DNA from: JAFGDI01 sp963662515
Lineage (GTDB): Bacteria > Planctomycetota > Phycisphaerae > Sedimentisphaerales > SM23-30
DNA: 64,000 nt
Assembly (NCBI GenBank): GCA_963662515.1
Contig: OY759675.1
Span: 1,674,001 to 1,738,000 of the forward strand
Reading direction: 5' to 3'
Numbering within the stretch: the first letter of the stretch is position 1; every line of letters starts with the position of its first letter. Position numbers and translations under genes: made by a program. This document shows, piece after piece, positions 54,392 through 62,693 of this stretch. The notes beneath the pieces were generated by a model. It was not told where the DNA came from and searched no databases. It saw only the letters and a program-made list of their open reading frames with translations.

Positions 54392-55522
54392 ATGGCTGAA
54401 AATGCAAAAGAACAGGGTAATATTGTCGAAGGATTGCTCGAGATGCCGCCAGGGAAAGATGGTTATCTCAGGAGTAAGGGGCCTTTCTGGACTGCCAGCG
54501 GACGCGATCCCTTTGTCCATCGTAATATCATCGCTTCCCACAACTTAAGGCAGGGTCACTTCGTGAAGGCCAGTTATACCCGCAAAAAAGGTCCGGTGCC
54601 TCAGGTTGACAAAATACTGGCTATAAATGGCGAAGATCCGCAGGTTTATGTCGATGCTTTGCCTTTTGAAGATCTTACTGCTATCGACCCTCGCGAGCAA
54701 CTGGTACTGGAGACCACTCCAGATGTTATCAGTACTCGTATTATAGACCTGTTCACTCCGATCGGTAAGGGCCAGCGTGCGTTGATCGTTGCTCCGCCGC
54801 GAACAGGTAAGACCATTTTGCTTCAACAGATAGCCAATGCGGTATCTAAAAACTACCCCGAGGCCAAATTAGTTGGTATGCTAATTGATGAGCGTCCGGA
54901 AGAAGTAACTGACATGACACGCAGTATTGATGCTGTCTTTTTTGCTTCTTCTAATGATAAACCAGTTGACAGCCATGTACGCATGGGCCGTCTGGGATTT
55001 GCCTATGCTCAGCGTCTGCTTGAGGGTGGTCATGATGTGGTGGTTATTCTTGACTCGCTGACCCGTTTGGGGCGTGCATTTAATAATTCTACTAAGGTTG
55101 GTACCCAAACCGGTCGGGTTATGACTGGTGGTATTGATGCCGGGGCTTTGCAGATACCAAAGCGTCTCTTTGGTAATGCCCGAAATATTGAGGGTGGCGG
55201 CTCACTTACTGTAATTGCTACCTCCCTTATAGAGACCGGCAGCCGTATGGATGAAGTTATTTTCAATGAGTTCAAGGGTACTGGTAATATGGAACTGGTA
55301 CTTGATCGTCAGATAGCTAATAATCGTATCTTCCCGGCGATTAATCTTAATGAGTCAGGCACTCGCAAGGAAGAGCTGCTCATTCGTGAACGAGACCTTG
55401 ACAAACTCCATCGTCTGCGTCGTCATCTTAATGGCATGGCACCTGGACAGGATATTGAAATGCTTATAAAGGCAATAAAGACCCAGAAGACAAATAAAGC
55501 ATTCCTGGATTATCTGCCGTAA
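54392..55522 (+). CDS. rho: Transcription termination factor Rho, short form
   Basis: Hexameric RNA-dependent ATPase helicase that ends transcription. At 376 residues it lacks the N-terminal helical Rho_N domain of the usual form (about 420) and starts with a short linker into the RNA-binding cold-shock-like domain (EGLLEMPPGKDGYLR). The ATPase core is intact: P-loop VAPPRTGKT near residues 133-141, LIDERPEEVTDM, ILDSLTRLGRAFN (Walker B), the Q-loop/R-loop GGGSLTVIATSLIETGSRMD, and the arginine finger region. Function should be normal termination. A structured leader precedes it and a hairpin terminator follows. Confidence 0.95.
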   Translation: MAENAKEQGNIVEGLLEMPPGKDGYLRSKGPFWTASGRDPFVHRNIIASHNLRQGHFVKASYTRKKGPVPQVDKILAINGEDPQVYVDALPFEDLTAIDPREQLVLETTPDVISTRIIDLFTPIGKGQRALIVAPPRTGKTILLQQIANAVSKNYPEAKLVGMLIDERPEEVTDMTRSIDAVFFASSNDKPVDSHVRMGRLGFAYAQRLLEGGHDVVVILDSLTRLGRAFNNSTKVGTQTGRVMTGGIDAGALQIPKRLFGNARNIEGGGSLTVIATSLIETGSRMDEVIFNEFKGTGNMELVLDRQIANNRIFPAINLNESGTRKEELLIRERDLDKLHRLRRHLNGMAPGQDIEMLIKAIKTQKTNKAFLDYLP

Positions 55523-55569
55523 GAATTCAATTTCTTAGAATGTTTTTTAGTCTTTCATTTGAAATATTT

Positions 55570-55608
55570 ATGCACATTGTCAAACTGCGGCAATGTGCAT
55601 AATTTTAT
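55570..55608 (+). terminator. Intrinsic terminator of rho
   Basis: Perfect 10-bp stem ATGCACATTG/CAATGTGCAT with an 11-nt loop, followed by AATTTTAT. It lies between convergent rho and the hydrogenase-sensor gene. Confidence 0.75.
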
Positions 55609-55623
55609 GCTGATATTATTTGT

Positions 55624-57381
55624 TTAAGGTCTGGATGTGTTGCTGCTTGTATCAGAGATGTTTTCGAGTATGGTCTGGAGCTGCCCAAAAGCGGTGTCTA
55701 TCTCTGCTTTGATCTCTTCTACTAAAGGTACGATCCTTTCGGCTTCGGTATGTGATTGCCCGGCGAGTCTTCGGACTTCTTCAGCTACAACAGCAAAAGA
55801 CTTGCCAACATCTCCTGCTCGTGCTGCTTCAACGGCAGCATTGATCGCCAGTAAATTGCTTTGGCGTGACATGCTTTGAATGGCTGTTGCCACAGGCTCA
55901 AAACGAGCTATGAATTTCTGTGAATCAAGGCTTTCTGAGATGAGCTTCTGGAAATCCTGTATTTTACGATTAACTTCTTTTTCCTGTTCCAATAGCTGTA
56001 GATTGATCTTTTGCTGATAGTAACAACAGTTTTCTTCTTTTGTCAGTCCGTAGTGCAGGGCAGTTGCCATTTTTTCACACGAACCATAGCCGCAGGCCGA
56101 ACAGTTCTTATGGTCTGCCGGTGATGATTTAAGCAGCCTTTTATAGCAATCCTGCAAAGCCCTTTCTGATATTTTATTATAGCTATTATTAAATGACCGG
56201 TCATGATAGCTACGGCCGTACAGTCCTTCCTGCCAGAAATTGTTTATATGTTGTCCTATAATTTTATGATTGATCTGGTCTGGTGTTAGTTTAGTTTTCT
56301 GAGCTTTACCAAACCATTTTTTATCTTTTACTGGTTGGTCTGTATTGTTCTCATCCAAATATTTTTGTTGTGCTTTTCTTTTTCTTTGCTCAACATAATA
56401 TTCAAGTTCATCAGCATTTGCTTTATTATTAATTGTTGCTGTACCGCCGTTACAGCCCATTTCGCAGTTCAGGCAATCGATCACCAGTGGGGCTTTGCCA
56501 CTGAGAATGGCATTTTCAAGATCGTTAAGATAATGATATATGGTGTTTGGTCCTTCTATCTTTCGTATTTTGCCGCTTATGCCGGGCATCCATCTTTCTG
56601 CCGTATCTCGCAGACCGCCTGGAGTGCTGAACAATACAGCTCTTTCTGCTGGTGGATTGTCATACTCTGTTGCCGGATAACTGCCCAGTTGCAGACCACT
56701 ATGTTTAATATGATCATGCAATTTATTCATGGTAACATTGTAGTCACAATAGCCCGTGTCGGCGAATTCTCTTTTTTTTGCATAACATGGAGAGATAACA
56801 GCTATTTTATGGTTAGCAAGATGGGGGTAAAATTCTTTTATCATCTTGGCTGTATGCAGCATAGGGCTATCGGCAGGAGCCAGATATTTCAGGAGATTGG
56901 GCTTATATGTCTCAATATATGAGACGATTGCAGGACAGGGTTGGGCTATAACGCATTTGGCTTTATTGTTTTCTATATGGTTCAAATAGGTTTTGATTGT
57001 CAGTTCAGCGCCAAAGCTAACATCAAAAACAGCTTGTACCCCCAATTTTTTCAAAAAGCCATTAAGGTTAAGGTATTGCCCTGGGAAATTACTTGCTACT
57101 GCCGGTGCCACAATAGCGACCATTGGTACACCTGTTTTCAGGTCATTGAAAAAAGTCTTAGTGTCGTCAATTCCATAACGGGCATTTTGGGTACAGGCCT
57201 TAAGGCATTCGCCACAGCCAATACATAAATCATGGTTGATTTTAACGAAATCGCCGCTGGCATCGTTACAAAATTTTACCGGGCAAGCAGAGATACATGC
57301 CAGGCAATGATTGCATTTTGACTCGTTTATCATTATCACAGCCGGTAATGACCTATAATTCTCCATCTCCATTCTCTCCAT
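55624..57381 (-). CDS. Predicted sensory [FeFe]-hydrogenase fused to chemoreceptor signalling domain
   Basis: A soluble 585-residue protein, no membrane segment. Domains in order: two [4Fe-4S] ferredoxin motifs (Cys23, 26, 29, 33 and 53, 56, 59, 63). An H-cluster domain follows, about 85-330, with L1 QPCP (Cys149), L2 SPCYAKKRE (Cys199) and L3 CLNCEMGCNGG (Cys306, Cys310). The four H-cluster ligand Cys are thus present, but the first Cys of the catalytic TSCCP, used for proton transfer, is Pro148. Next is a further Fe-S motif CSACGYGSC (427-435) with Cys452/453, then a coiled coil. The conserved MCP signalling tip spans about 505-545 (NLLAINAAVEAARAGD, FAVVAEEVRRLAG). Loss of the proton-transfer Cys is typical of sensory (HydS-like) hydrogenases. 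It probably reports H2 or redox state to CheW/CheA; none is in the window. Confidence 0.85.
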   Translation of the reverse strand: MERMEMENYRSLPAVIMINESKCNHCLACISACPVKFCNDASGDFVKINHDLCIGCGECLKACTQNARYGIDDTKTFFNDLKTGVPMVAIVAPAVASNFPGQYLNLNGFLKKLGVQAVFDVSFGAELTIKTYLNHIENNKAKCVIAQPCPAIVSYIETYKPNLLKYLAPADSPMLHTAKMIKEFYPHLANHKIAVISPCYAKKREFADTGYCDYNVTMNKLHDHIKHSGLQLGSYPATEYDNPPAERAVLFSTPGGLRDTAERWMPGISGKIRKIEGPNTIYHYLNDLENAILSGKAPLVIDCLNCEMGCNGGTATINNKANADELEYYVEQRKRKAQQKYLDENNTDQPVKDKKWFGKAQKTKLTPDQINHKIIGQHINNFWQEGLYGRSYHDRSFNNSYNKISERALQDCYKRLLKSSPADHKNCSACGYGSCEKMATALHYGLTKEENCCYYQQKINLQLLEQEKEVNRKIQDFQKLISESLDSQKFIARFEPVATAIQSMSRQSNLLAINAAVEAARAGDVGKSFAVVAEEVRRLAGQSHTEAERIVPLVEEIKAEIDTAFGQLQTILENISDTSSNTSRP

Positions 57382-57582
57382 AATTCTTCTCAGATACTCT
57401 ATTGACTTATACTTAACTCATCTCTGATTGTCTCGAAATGACATCAGGTCTCTTTAATCGATGATGTTATTATCTGTTACTTTTTAGCTCTGCTTTAGTG
57501 TCTTAGTTCTATATCTTTTGAGAATAATGGTTGAGATGTTAATCTGTAACGATTATTTGGGCTATGATATTATTGCTTATGG

Positions 57583-57625
57583 TAAAAAAAAGAGCCTGCA
57601 TAAAAAGGTGTTTTATACAGGCTCT
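57583..57625 (-). terminator. Intrinsic terminator of the E1 gene
   Basis: Stem AGAGCCTG-x-ATAAAA/TTTTAT-x-CAGGCTCT (14 bp with one mismatch), 5-nt loop, followed on the minus strand by a T-run of eight. Confidence 0.92.
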
Positions 57626-57657
57626 GATACATTTTGATTATTTAATCAGGAATAAGG

Positions 57658-60129
57658 CTAAATACCTTTGTTTTCATTAAAAACTAAAGAACTGTCAAGC
57701 TGGTCGCTGTTTGGTGTGTAGCCATTAAGTGGTATGATATTTTCGTGGATAATATCCAGGAAATCAGATGGGTAGGGGAAAAATGCATCTTCGATCTCAT
57801 CTGGTGGTGTGATCCAGTTTTTGGCTCCGAGAACAACCGGCGGAGCGTCAAGTTCATCAAAGGCCAATCTGGTAATATTAGATGCTATATTGTGCAGATA
57901 GCTGCCTCTCTGGCAGGCATCAGAGGCAAGAAGTATCTTGCGTGTCTTTTTAACCGAGCTAAGTACTATCTCATAATCAAAAGGTACAAGGCTGCGAGCA
58001 TCAATAATTTCACAGCTTACACCATATTTACTTTCCAGCTCTTTAGCAGCTTCCAGAGCGCGGTATAAAGTAGCGCCAATAGTCAGAATGGTCAAATCGC
58101 TGCCTGCCTTACGGACAGCCGGTTTGCCAAAAGAGACTTCGTAGGATTCGACCGGCACGCCGCCAGCGACGAATTCTTCCGGTTGTCCGTATAGTCTCTG
58201 GCTCTCGAAAAATATTACCGGGTCTGTGCCTTTCAGGGCGGTTGTCAGCATGCCTTTGGCATCGTACGGTGTTGCCGGGAATACCACTTTCAGGCCTGGT
58301 ATGTGAGTGCAAAGTGAGGTCCAGTCCTGACTGTGCTGAGCTCCGTATTTGCTCCCGACCGAAACGCGAACTACAACAGGCATTTTGAGCAGGCCGCCGC
58401 TCATGCTCTGCCATTTGCAAAGCTGATTGAAGAGCTCGTCGCCAGCCCGGCCCATAAAGTCGCAATACATCAGCTCAACCAGTGCCCGACCGCCTTCCAG
58501 GGCATAGCCAACAGCCGTGCCGATAATGGCACCTTCGGCTATGGGTGAGTTAAAGAGCCGGTGATAGGGGAGAGCTTCAGTTAAACCGCGATATACGGCA
58601 AAAGCACCGCCCCAGTCGCGGTTTTCTTCACCATAGGCAACGAGGGTTGGGTCGGTGTAAAATGCATCTAATACAGCTTCAAAGATAGTGTCTTTAATTC
58701 CCACGCAGCGAGTATCTTTGAGTCGCTGGCCGCTGGCATCAAATGCTGACCGGCTTTTGTCCTTAAGTCCTTTAACTCTTGGATTATCTTCTTTGCTCAT
58801 CAGAGTGACTGGCTTGCGGGCTGGGTCTAATGACTCTGCTTTCTGATTGGAAAACATAGTCTTCTGGAGCAGGTTGTCGGCTTTCTTGAGGTCGGCCCGT
58901 GGTGATATTTTGAGGTCAGCAGCTTTAGTCAGTGCTTTTACCATTAATTCTTCAGCTCTGGCATGAATGCTGTCAATTGTATTCTGGTCACAAACGCCGG
59001 CTTTAACTAGTTCTGCGGCGAAATTTATTATTGGGTCATGCTGCTGCCATGCTTCGATCTCAGCTTTTTCACGATAGCTACTCTGATCTGATGGAGAGTG
59101 CCCGCTGTAGCGATAGGTCATGGTGTCGAGCAGTACAGGGCCTTTACCTTGTTCAATTATCTCTCGTTTGCGAATAATAGCATCTGCGACAGCCAGCGGG
59201 TTATATCCATCAACCCGCTCTGCATGCATTTGATCTGGGTTGAGCCCTGCGCCCAGACGGGCCAGTACATTGTACCCCATGGTCTCGCCGACGGTCTGGC
59301 CGCCCATGCCGTAGAAGTTATTAAAGAAGTTCAAAATAAGAGGCAGACCGCCGCGGTACCCTTCTTCCCACAGGGTTCTGAACTGATCCATAACGGCAAA
59401 GCACAGTCCTTCCCATACCGGACCGCAGGCAGCTGAGGCATCGCCAATATTTCCGATTATTATGCCGGGCTTCTGATTGCATTTTTTGAAAAGTGCAGCG
59501 CCGACAGAAATGTCTCCTGAACCACCCACTATTGCGTTATTGGGATAAACGCCAAAAGGAGGAAAGAAAGCGTGCATCGAGCCGCCCATGCCCTTATTAA
59601 AGCCGTTTTCCCGGCCGAATATTTCAGCTAGTGTACCATAGAGCAAAAAGTCGATTGCGAGATCTTTTACACCGCCTTTCGCATCTTTTTCAACGACTCT
59701 GAGACAAGTGCCGCCAAAGTAGTTCTCCATAATGCTCATAAGTGTCTTATCATCGAGCTTTTGGATAGCCGACAGGCTTTTGGCTAATATTTCACTGTGG
59801 CTGCGATGGCTGCCATATATATGGTCTTCAACGCTCAGGTGGTATGCCTGGCCGACCGCGGCGGATTCCTGTCCGATAGACAAGTGTGCCGGTCCTTTAT
59901 GATTGTATTCAATTCCCTTGAATGCTCCTCTGAGTTTGATTTCATTCAGCATGTTCTCAAAAGTGCGGCAATAGGTCATGTCGCGTTGGATTCTGACCAT
60001 GTCGTCAGGGCTGTAGCGTTTAAGTTCTTGTTTGACGGTTTTATTGTACTGATTTACAGCAATGGGCGTGAATTCCAGTGTGGAACTCATTCTGGCCTGA
60101 TTAGGGCAGATATTGATTGATTTTGGCAT
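57658..60129 (-). CDS. Fused 2-oxoacid dehydrogenase E1 alpha/beta (pyruvate or acetoin dehydrogenase type)
   Basis: Thiamine-diphosphate enzyme that decarboxylates a 2-oxoacid and passes the acyl group to E2. The 823-residue product joins E1 alpha (about 45-410) and E1 beta (about 475-800), normally separate in bacterial alpha2beta2 complexes. In the alpha half are YGSHRSHSEILAKSLSA, GGSMHAFFPPFG and a TPP-binding GNIGDASAACGPVWEG ... NFFNN (GDA in place of GDG). YRYSGHSPSDQSSYR follows. The beta half has YGEENRDWGGAFAVYRGL, RLFNSPIAEGAIIGTAVG and SKYGAQHSQDW. The substrate (pyruvate, acetoin or branched-chain oxoacid) cannot be fixed by eye; E2 and E3 are encoded divergently nearby. The DeoR-type gene ends 33 bp upstream on the same strand, so the two likely form one operon. 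Confidence 0.9.
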   Translation of the reverse strand: MPKSINICPNQARMSSTLEFTPIAVNQYNKTVKQELKRYSPDDMVRIQRDMTYCRTFENMLNEIKLRGAFKGIEYNHKGPAHLSIGQESAAVGQAYHLSVEDHIYGSHRSHSEILAKSLSAIQKLDDKTLMSIMENYFGGTCLRVVEKDAKGGVKDLAIDFLLYGTLAEIFGRENGFNKGMGGSMHAFFPPFGVYPNNAIVGGSGDISVGAALFKKCNQKPGIIIGNIGDASAACGPVWEGLCFAVMDQFRTLWEEGYRGGLPLILNFFNNFYGMGGQTVGETMGYNVLARLGAGLNPDQMHAERVDGYNPLAVADAIIRKREIIEQGKGPVLLDTMTYRYSGHSPSDQSSYREKAEIEAWQQHDPIINFAAELVKAGVCDQNTIDSIHARAEELMVKALTKAADLKISPRADLKKADNLLQKTMFSNQKAESLDPARKPVTLMSKEDNPRVKGLKDKSRSAFDASGQRLKDTRCVGIKDTIFEAVLDAFYTDPTLVAYGEENRDWGGAFAVYRGLTEALPYHRLFNSPIAEGAIIGTAVGYALEGGRALVELMYCDFMGRAGDELFNQLCKWQSMSGGLLKMPVVVRVSVGSKYGAQHSQDWTSLCTHIPGLKVVFPATPYDAKGMLTTALKGTDPVIFFESQRLYGQPEEFVAGGVPVESYEVSFGKPAVRKAGSDLTILTIGATLYRALEAAKELESKYGVSCEIIDARSLVPFDYEIVLSSVKKTRKILLASDACQRGSYLHNIASNITRLAFDELDAPPVVLGAKNWITPPDEIEDAFFPYPSDFLDIIHENIIPLNGYTPNSDQLDSSLVFNENKGI

Positions 60130-60162
60130 GACCTCTATCTCTCCTGTGGGTTATCCTGTTAG

Positions 60163-60960
60163 TTATTTGCTATCAGCCGGGATTTGTTGCGGTGTGAAAT
60201 TGCCCGGATGAATTACGGTGACATTGTTATCTCTAAAGAATTTGCACCATTCTTCAGAGGGTGCTTTATCGGTAATTATGGTGGAAATGGTGTTAAACCC
60301 TGCGATCTTGTAAAGTGAAGGTTGGTCGAATTTGCTGCTGTCAGCTATCAGAACACAATCCTTGGCGTTCCGGGCAACTATGCTCAGCAAGTGAGCACTT
60401 TCAATGTCAACTGATGTTAGACCAAAATCCATACTGATGCCATCACTGCCCAGAAAGGCACGATAGCCGCGTAGGCGTTCCAGTGACTCAAAGGCCATGG
60501 GCCCAACTGTGTCCATGCGGTCAGGCCGATATTGTCCGCCCAGTATTAAGACATTAAGGCCGGGTGTTCGCAGCTCCTGGGCTGTCCGTACCGAATTTAA
60601 TATGATAGTAACGCTTCGTTTGGCACGCAGGTGGCCAGTCATTTGAAAGCAGGTAGTGCCCGAATCCAGAAATATCTGGTCGCCATCATTGATCATATCG
60701 GCGGCCATCATAGCTATAGTGTTTTTGGCATCAACATTTCGCAGCGACTTTGATATGAATGAATAGTCTGAATTGAATATAACCCTGGCACCGCCGTGAG
60801 TAAGCTCAATATGGCCATCAGCGGCCAGACCTTGCAGGTCCCGTCGGATAGTTGCTTCTGATACGCCAATTGCCTCAGCCAGAGTTTTTACCAGGACATG
60901 TCCGTTACGATATGCAATTGTCAGTATTTCTTCGCGTCTTTTCTGAATCGTCTGGATCAT
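60163..60960 (-). CDS. DeoR/GlpR-family transcriptional regulator
   Basis: A 265-residue DNA-binding protein that probably controls the adjacent dehydrogenase genes. The N-terminal winged helix-turn-helix has the DeoR signature (RREEILTIAYRNGHV, LAEAIGVSEATIRRDLQGLA, THGGA). The C-terminal sugar-phosphate-sensing DeoR domain has DSGTTCFQMTGHL, DMINDGDQIFLD and VLIADSSKFDQPSL. Family members bind a phosphorylated sugar or similar metabolite. It is the first gene of the leftward transcript, and a 17-bp palindrome overlaps its predicted -35 box, which would allow autoregulation. Confidence 0.92.
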   Translation of the reverse strand: MIQTIQKRREEILTIAYRNGHVLVKTLAEAIGVSEATIRRDLQGLAADGHIELTHGGARVIFNSDYSFISKSLRNVDAKNTIAMMAADMINDGDQIFLDSGTTCFQMTGHLRAKRSVTIILNSVRTAQELRTPGLNVLILGGQYRPDRMDTVGPMAFESLERLRGYRAFLGSDGISMDFGLTSVDIESAHLLSIVARNAKDCVLIADSSKFDQPSLYKIAGFNTISTIITDKAPSEEWCKFFRDNNVTVIHPGNFTPQQIPADSK

Positions 60961-61002
60961 AATACAATATTCCTTCCTTCATGTTTCATGTTTTACAATT
61001 GA

Positions 61003-61031
61003 ATCATATCTAAAAATGATCGTCAATGCAA
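61003..61031 (-). promoter_or_regulatory. Predicted promoter of the DeoR-E1 operon
   Basis: On the minus strand: TTGCAT (61031-61026), 17-bp spacer, TATGAT (61008-61003), about 43 bp before the regulator start. The -35 box overlaps the palindrome at 61027-61043. Confidence 0.5.
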
Positions 61032-61043
61032 TAATAAATTGCA
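61027..61043. promoter_or_regulatory. Candidate operator palindrome
   Basis: TGCAAT-AATAA-ATTGCA, perfect 6-bp arms with a 5-bp spacer, in the divergent promoter region. It overlaps the leftward -35 and ends 9 bp before the rightward -35. Likely binding site for the adjacent DeoR-type protein. Confidence 0.5.
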
Positions 61044-61052
61044 ATAATTTGC

Positions 61053-61081
61053 TTGAATTATGATTGATTATGTAATATTAT
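61053..61081 (+). promoter_or_regulatory. Predicted promoter of the E2-E3 operon
   Basis: TTGAAT (61053-61058), 17-bp spacer, TATTAT (61076-61081). The expected start of transcription is about 35 nt upstream of the E2 ATG. Confidence 0.5.
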
Positions 61082-61122
61082 TGTTGATGTGATAAAGAAC
61101 AAATAGGAAGACAGGATTGGAA

Positions 61123-62628
61123 ATGTATAATATATTAGTACCGAAGTCAAAGGTTAAAGCGACTCAAGTGATTGTAAATTCATGGCTTAAGTCTTCAGGG
61201 GTAGTAACTGCCAATGAAGTTGTCTGTCAGGTGCAAGTTGGTCAGGAAGTGTTTGAAATTCAATCACCGATAGATGGGATAATTGAAAGTGTATTGGTTC
61301 CGGCTGGTTTTGTTGCTGGAATTGATGAGCCGCTGGCGGTTATTTCTCCGAATGTAGCCGAAGCGGAAGTTGGTCAAGAAGACGAAGATTCAAAGCGAGC
61401 AGGGGGTAAGCAGATGGGTAGTGGCAAAAATGCTGAGATGTCTGAATCTGGCGATGTAACGGTTATTATCATGCCCCAAGCCGGGCAGTCAATGGAAGAA
61501 GGCACTGTGGTTGCCTGGAAAGTGGCTGTGGGCGATCGTATTGAAGTTGGTCAGGTGATATTTGAAATAGAGACAGATAAAGCTGTGATGGAGGTTGAAG
61601 CGGTCAATGCCGGTCGGATAGCTAAAATCGTGGCACAGGTTGGTGATATTGTTGAAGTTAAAAAGCCAGTTGCCTATCTGGCCGAGGAAGGCGTTGATGT
61701 TGATGCTTTTATTGCCGCCCAGAATGACGATCCGGCACAAAAGTCGCCCGTTTCAGAAATGACAACAATAATGCCATCTGCCAGTCAGTCAGCGGTAAAA
61801 GCACCTTCTGCTGTCAGTGATTCAGGTCGGGTAAAGGCCTCGCCTGCTGCACGCAAAGCGGCAAATGATAAGGGTATTGATCTGTCATCGCTTGGCTGTG
61901 GTTCCGGACCGGGGGGGCGTATCCTTTCTACTGATGTTGAAAGTGCCCAGTTTACCACAAAAGAGCCAAGGACTTATCCCACAACAAAAATGCGCCGGGC
62001 TATTGCCAAAAATCTGCAATATTCCAAACAGACGGTTCCGCATTTTTATGTCCGAGCTACTATTGATGCCCAAAACCTGTTCAATACCTATAAGGCCACT
62101 AAAGAGCAGTTTAAGTGTAGCGTTAATGATTTCATTGTTCTGGCAGTTGCCCGTTCGATTAAGCAATACCCGGCATTCCGCAGTCAATATCGCGATACTG
62201 AAATAATGGAAATGCCCAATGCTAACATTGGCATAGCTGTTGGTACTGACGATGGATTGACTGTTCCTGTTGTGCTGGCTGCTGAAACTATGTCTCTTGA
62301 GCAGCTGGCTCGGCGTACCCGCGAAGTGGTCGATTCTGCCCGAACAGGCAAACTTGAAGGTGTGGGTCAGGGTGTATTTACTATTACTAATCTGGGAATG
62401 TTTGGCACGGAAGAATTTTCTGCTATAATTAACCCTTCAGAATCTGGTATTCTGGCTGTTGGAGCAATTCGAGAGGGGGTTAAGGCTGAAAACGGAGCTA
62501 TAAAGGCAACCAGGCTTATGACTATGACCCTTAGTGCTGACCATCGTGTTGTTGATGGTGTGGTCGCTGCTCAGTTTATGCAGACTTTGGGTAAAATGCT
62601 CGAAAATCCGCAGGAGTTAATTGGCTAG
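61123..62628 (+). CDS. Dihydrolipoamide acyltransferase (E2) with one degenerate lipoyl domain
   Basis: Core of a 2-oxoacid dehydrogenase complex; takes the acyl group from E1 to CoA. ATG 61123 is chosen as ACAGGA ends 6 nt before it. Layout of the 501 residues: a first lipoyl-like domain about 1-77, in which the lipoyl-lysine motif (E-T-D-K-A) reads QVGQE at residues 38-42, so the lysine is Gln41; a linker; a second lipoyl domain about 108-190 with Lys153 in ETDKAVMEVE; a peripheral-subunit-binding domain (SPAARKAANDKGIDLSSL, GRILSTDVE); and the catalytic domain ending in LSADHRVVDGVVAAQ with the active-site HxxxD. Only the second lipoyl domain should be lipoylated. E3 follows 65 bp later. 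Confidence 0.92.
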   Translation: MYNILVPKSKVKATQVIVNSWLKSSGVVTANEVVCQVQVGQEVFEIQSPIDGIIESVLVPAGFVAGIDEPLAVISPNVAEAEVGQEDEDSKRAGGKQMGSGKNAEMSESGDVTVIIMPQAGQSMEEGTVVAWKVAVGDRIEVGQVIFEIETDKAVMEVEAVNAGRIAKIVAQVGDIVEVKKPVAYLAEEGVDVDAFIAAQNDDPAQKSPVSEMTTIMPSASQSAVKAPSAVSDSGRVKASPAARKAANDKGIDLSSLGCGSGPGGRILSTDVESAQFTTKEPRTYPTTKMRRAIAKNLQYSKQTVPHFYVRATIDAQNLFNTYKATKEQFKCSVNDFIVLAVARSIKQYPAFRSQYRDTEIMEMPNANIGIAVGTDDGLTVPVVLAAETMSLEQLARRTREVVDSARTGKLEGVGQGVFTITNLGMFGTEEFSAIINPSESGILAVGAIREGVKAENGAIKATRLMTMTLSADHRVVDGVVAAQFMQTLGKMLENPQELIG

Positions 62629-62693
62629 AAATTTGGATTTAGTATTTGGAATTTGATTATCAAACATCCGGGTACATTTATTAAGGAAAGATC

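Noticed and set aside
55624..57381. Catalytic (H2-producing) [FeFe]-hydrogenase
   Set aside because: The proton-transfer Cys of L1 is replaced by Pro and a signalling domain is fused, so a sensory role is more likely.
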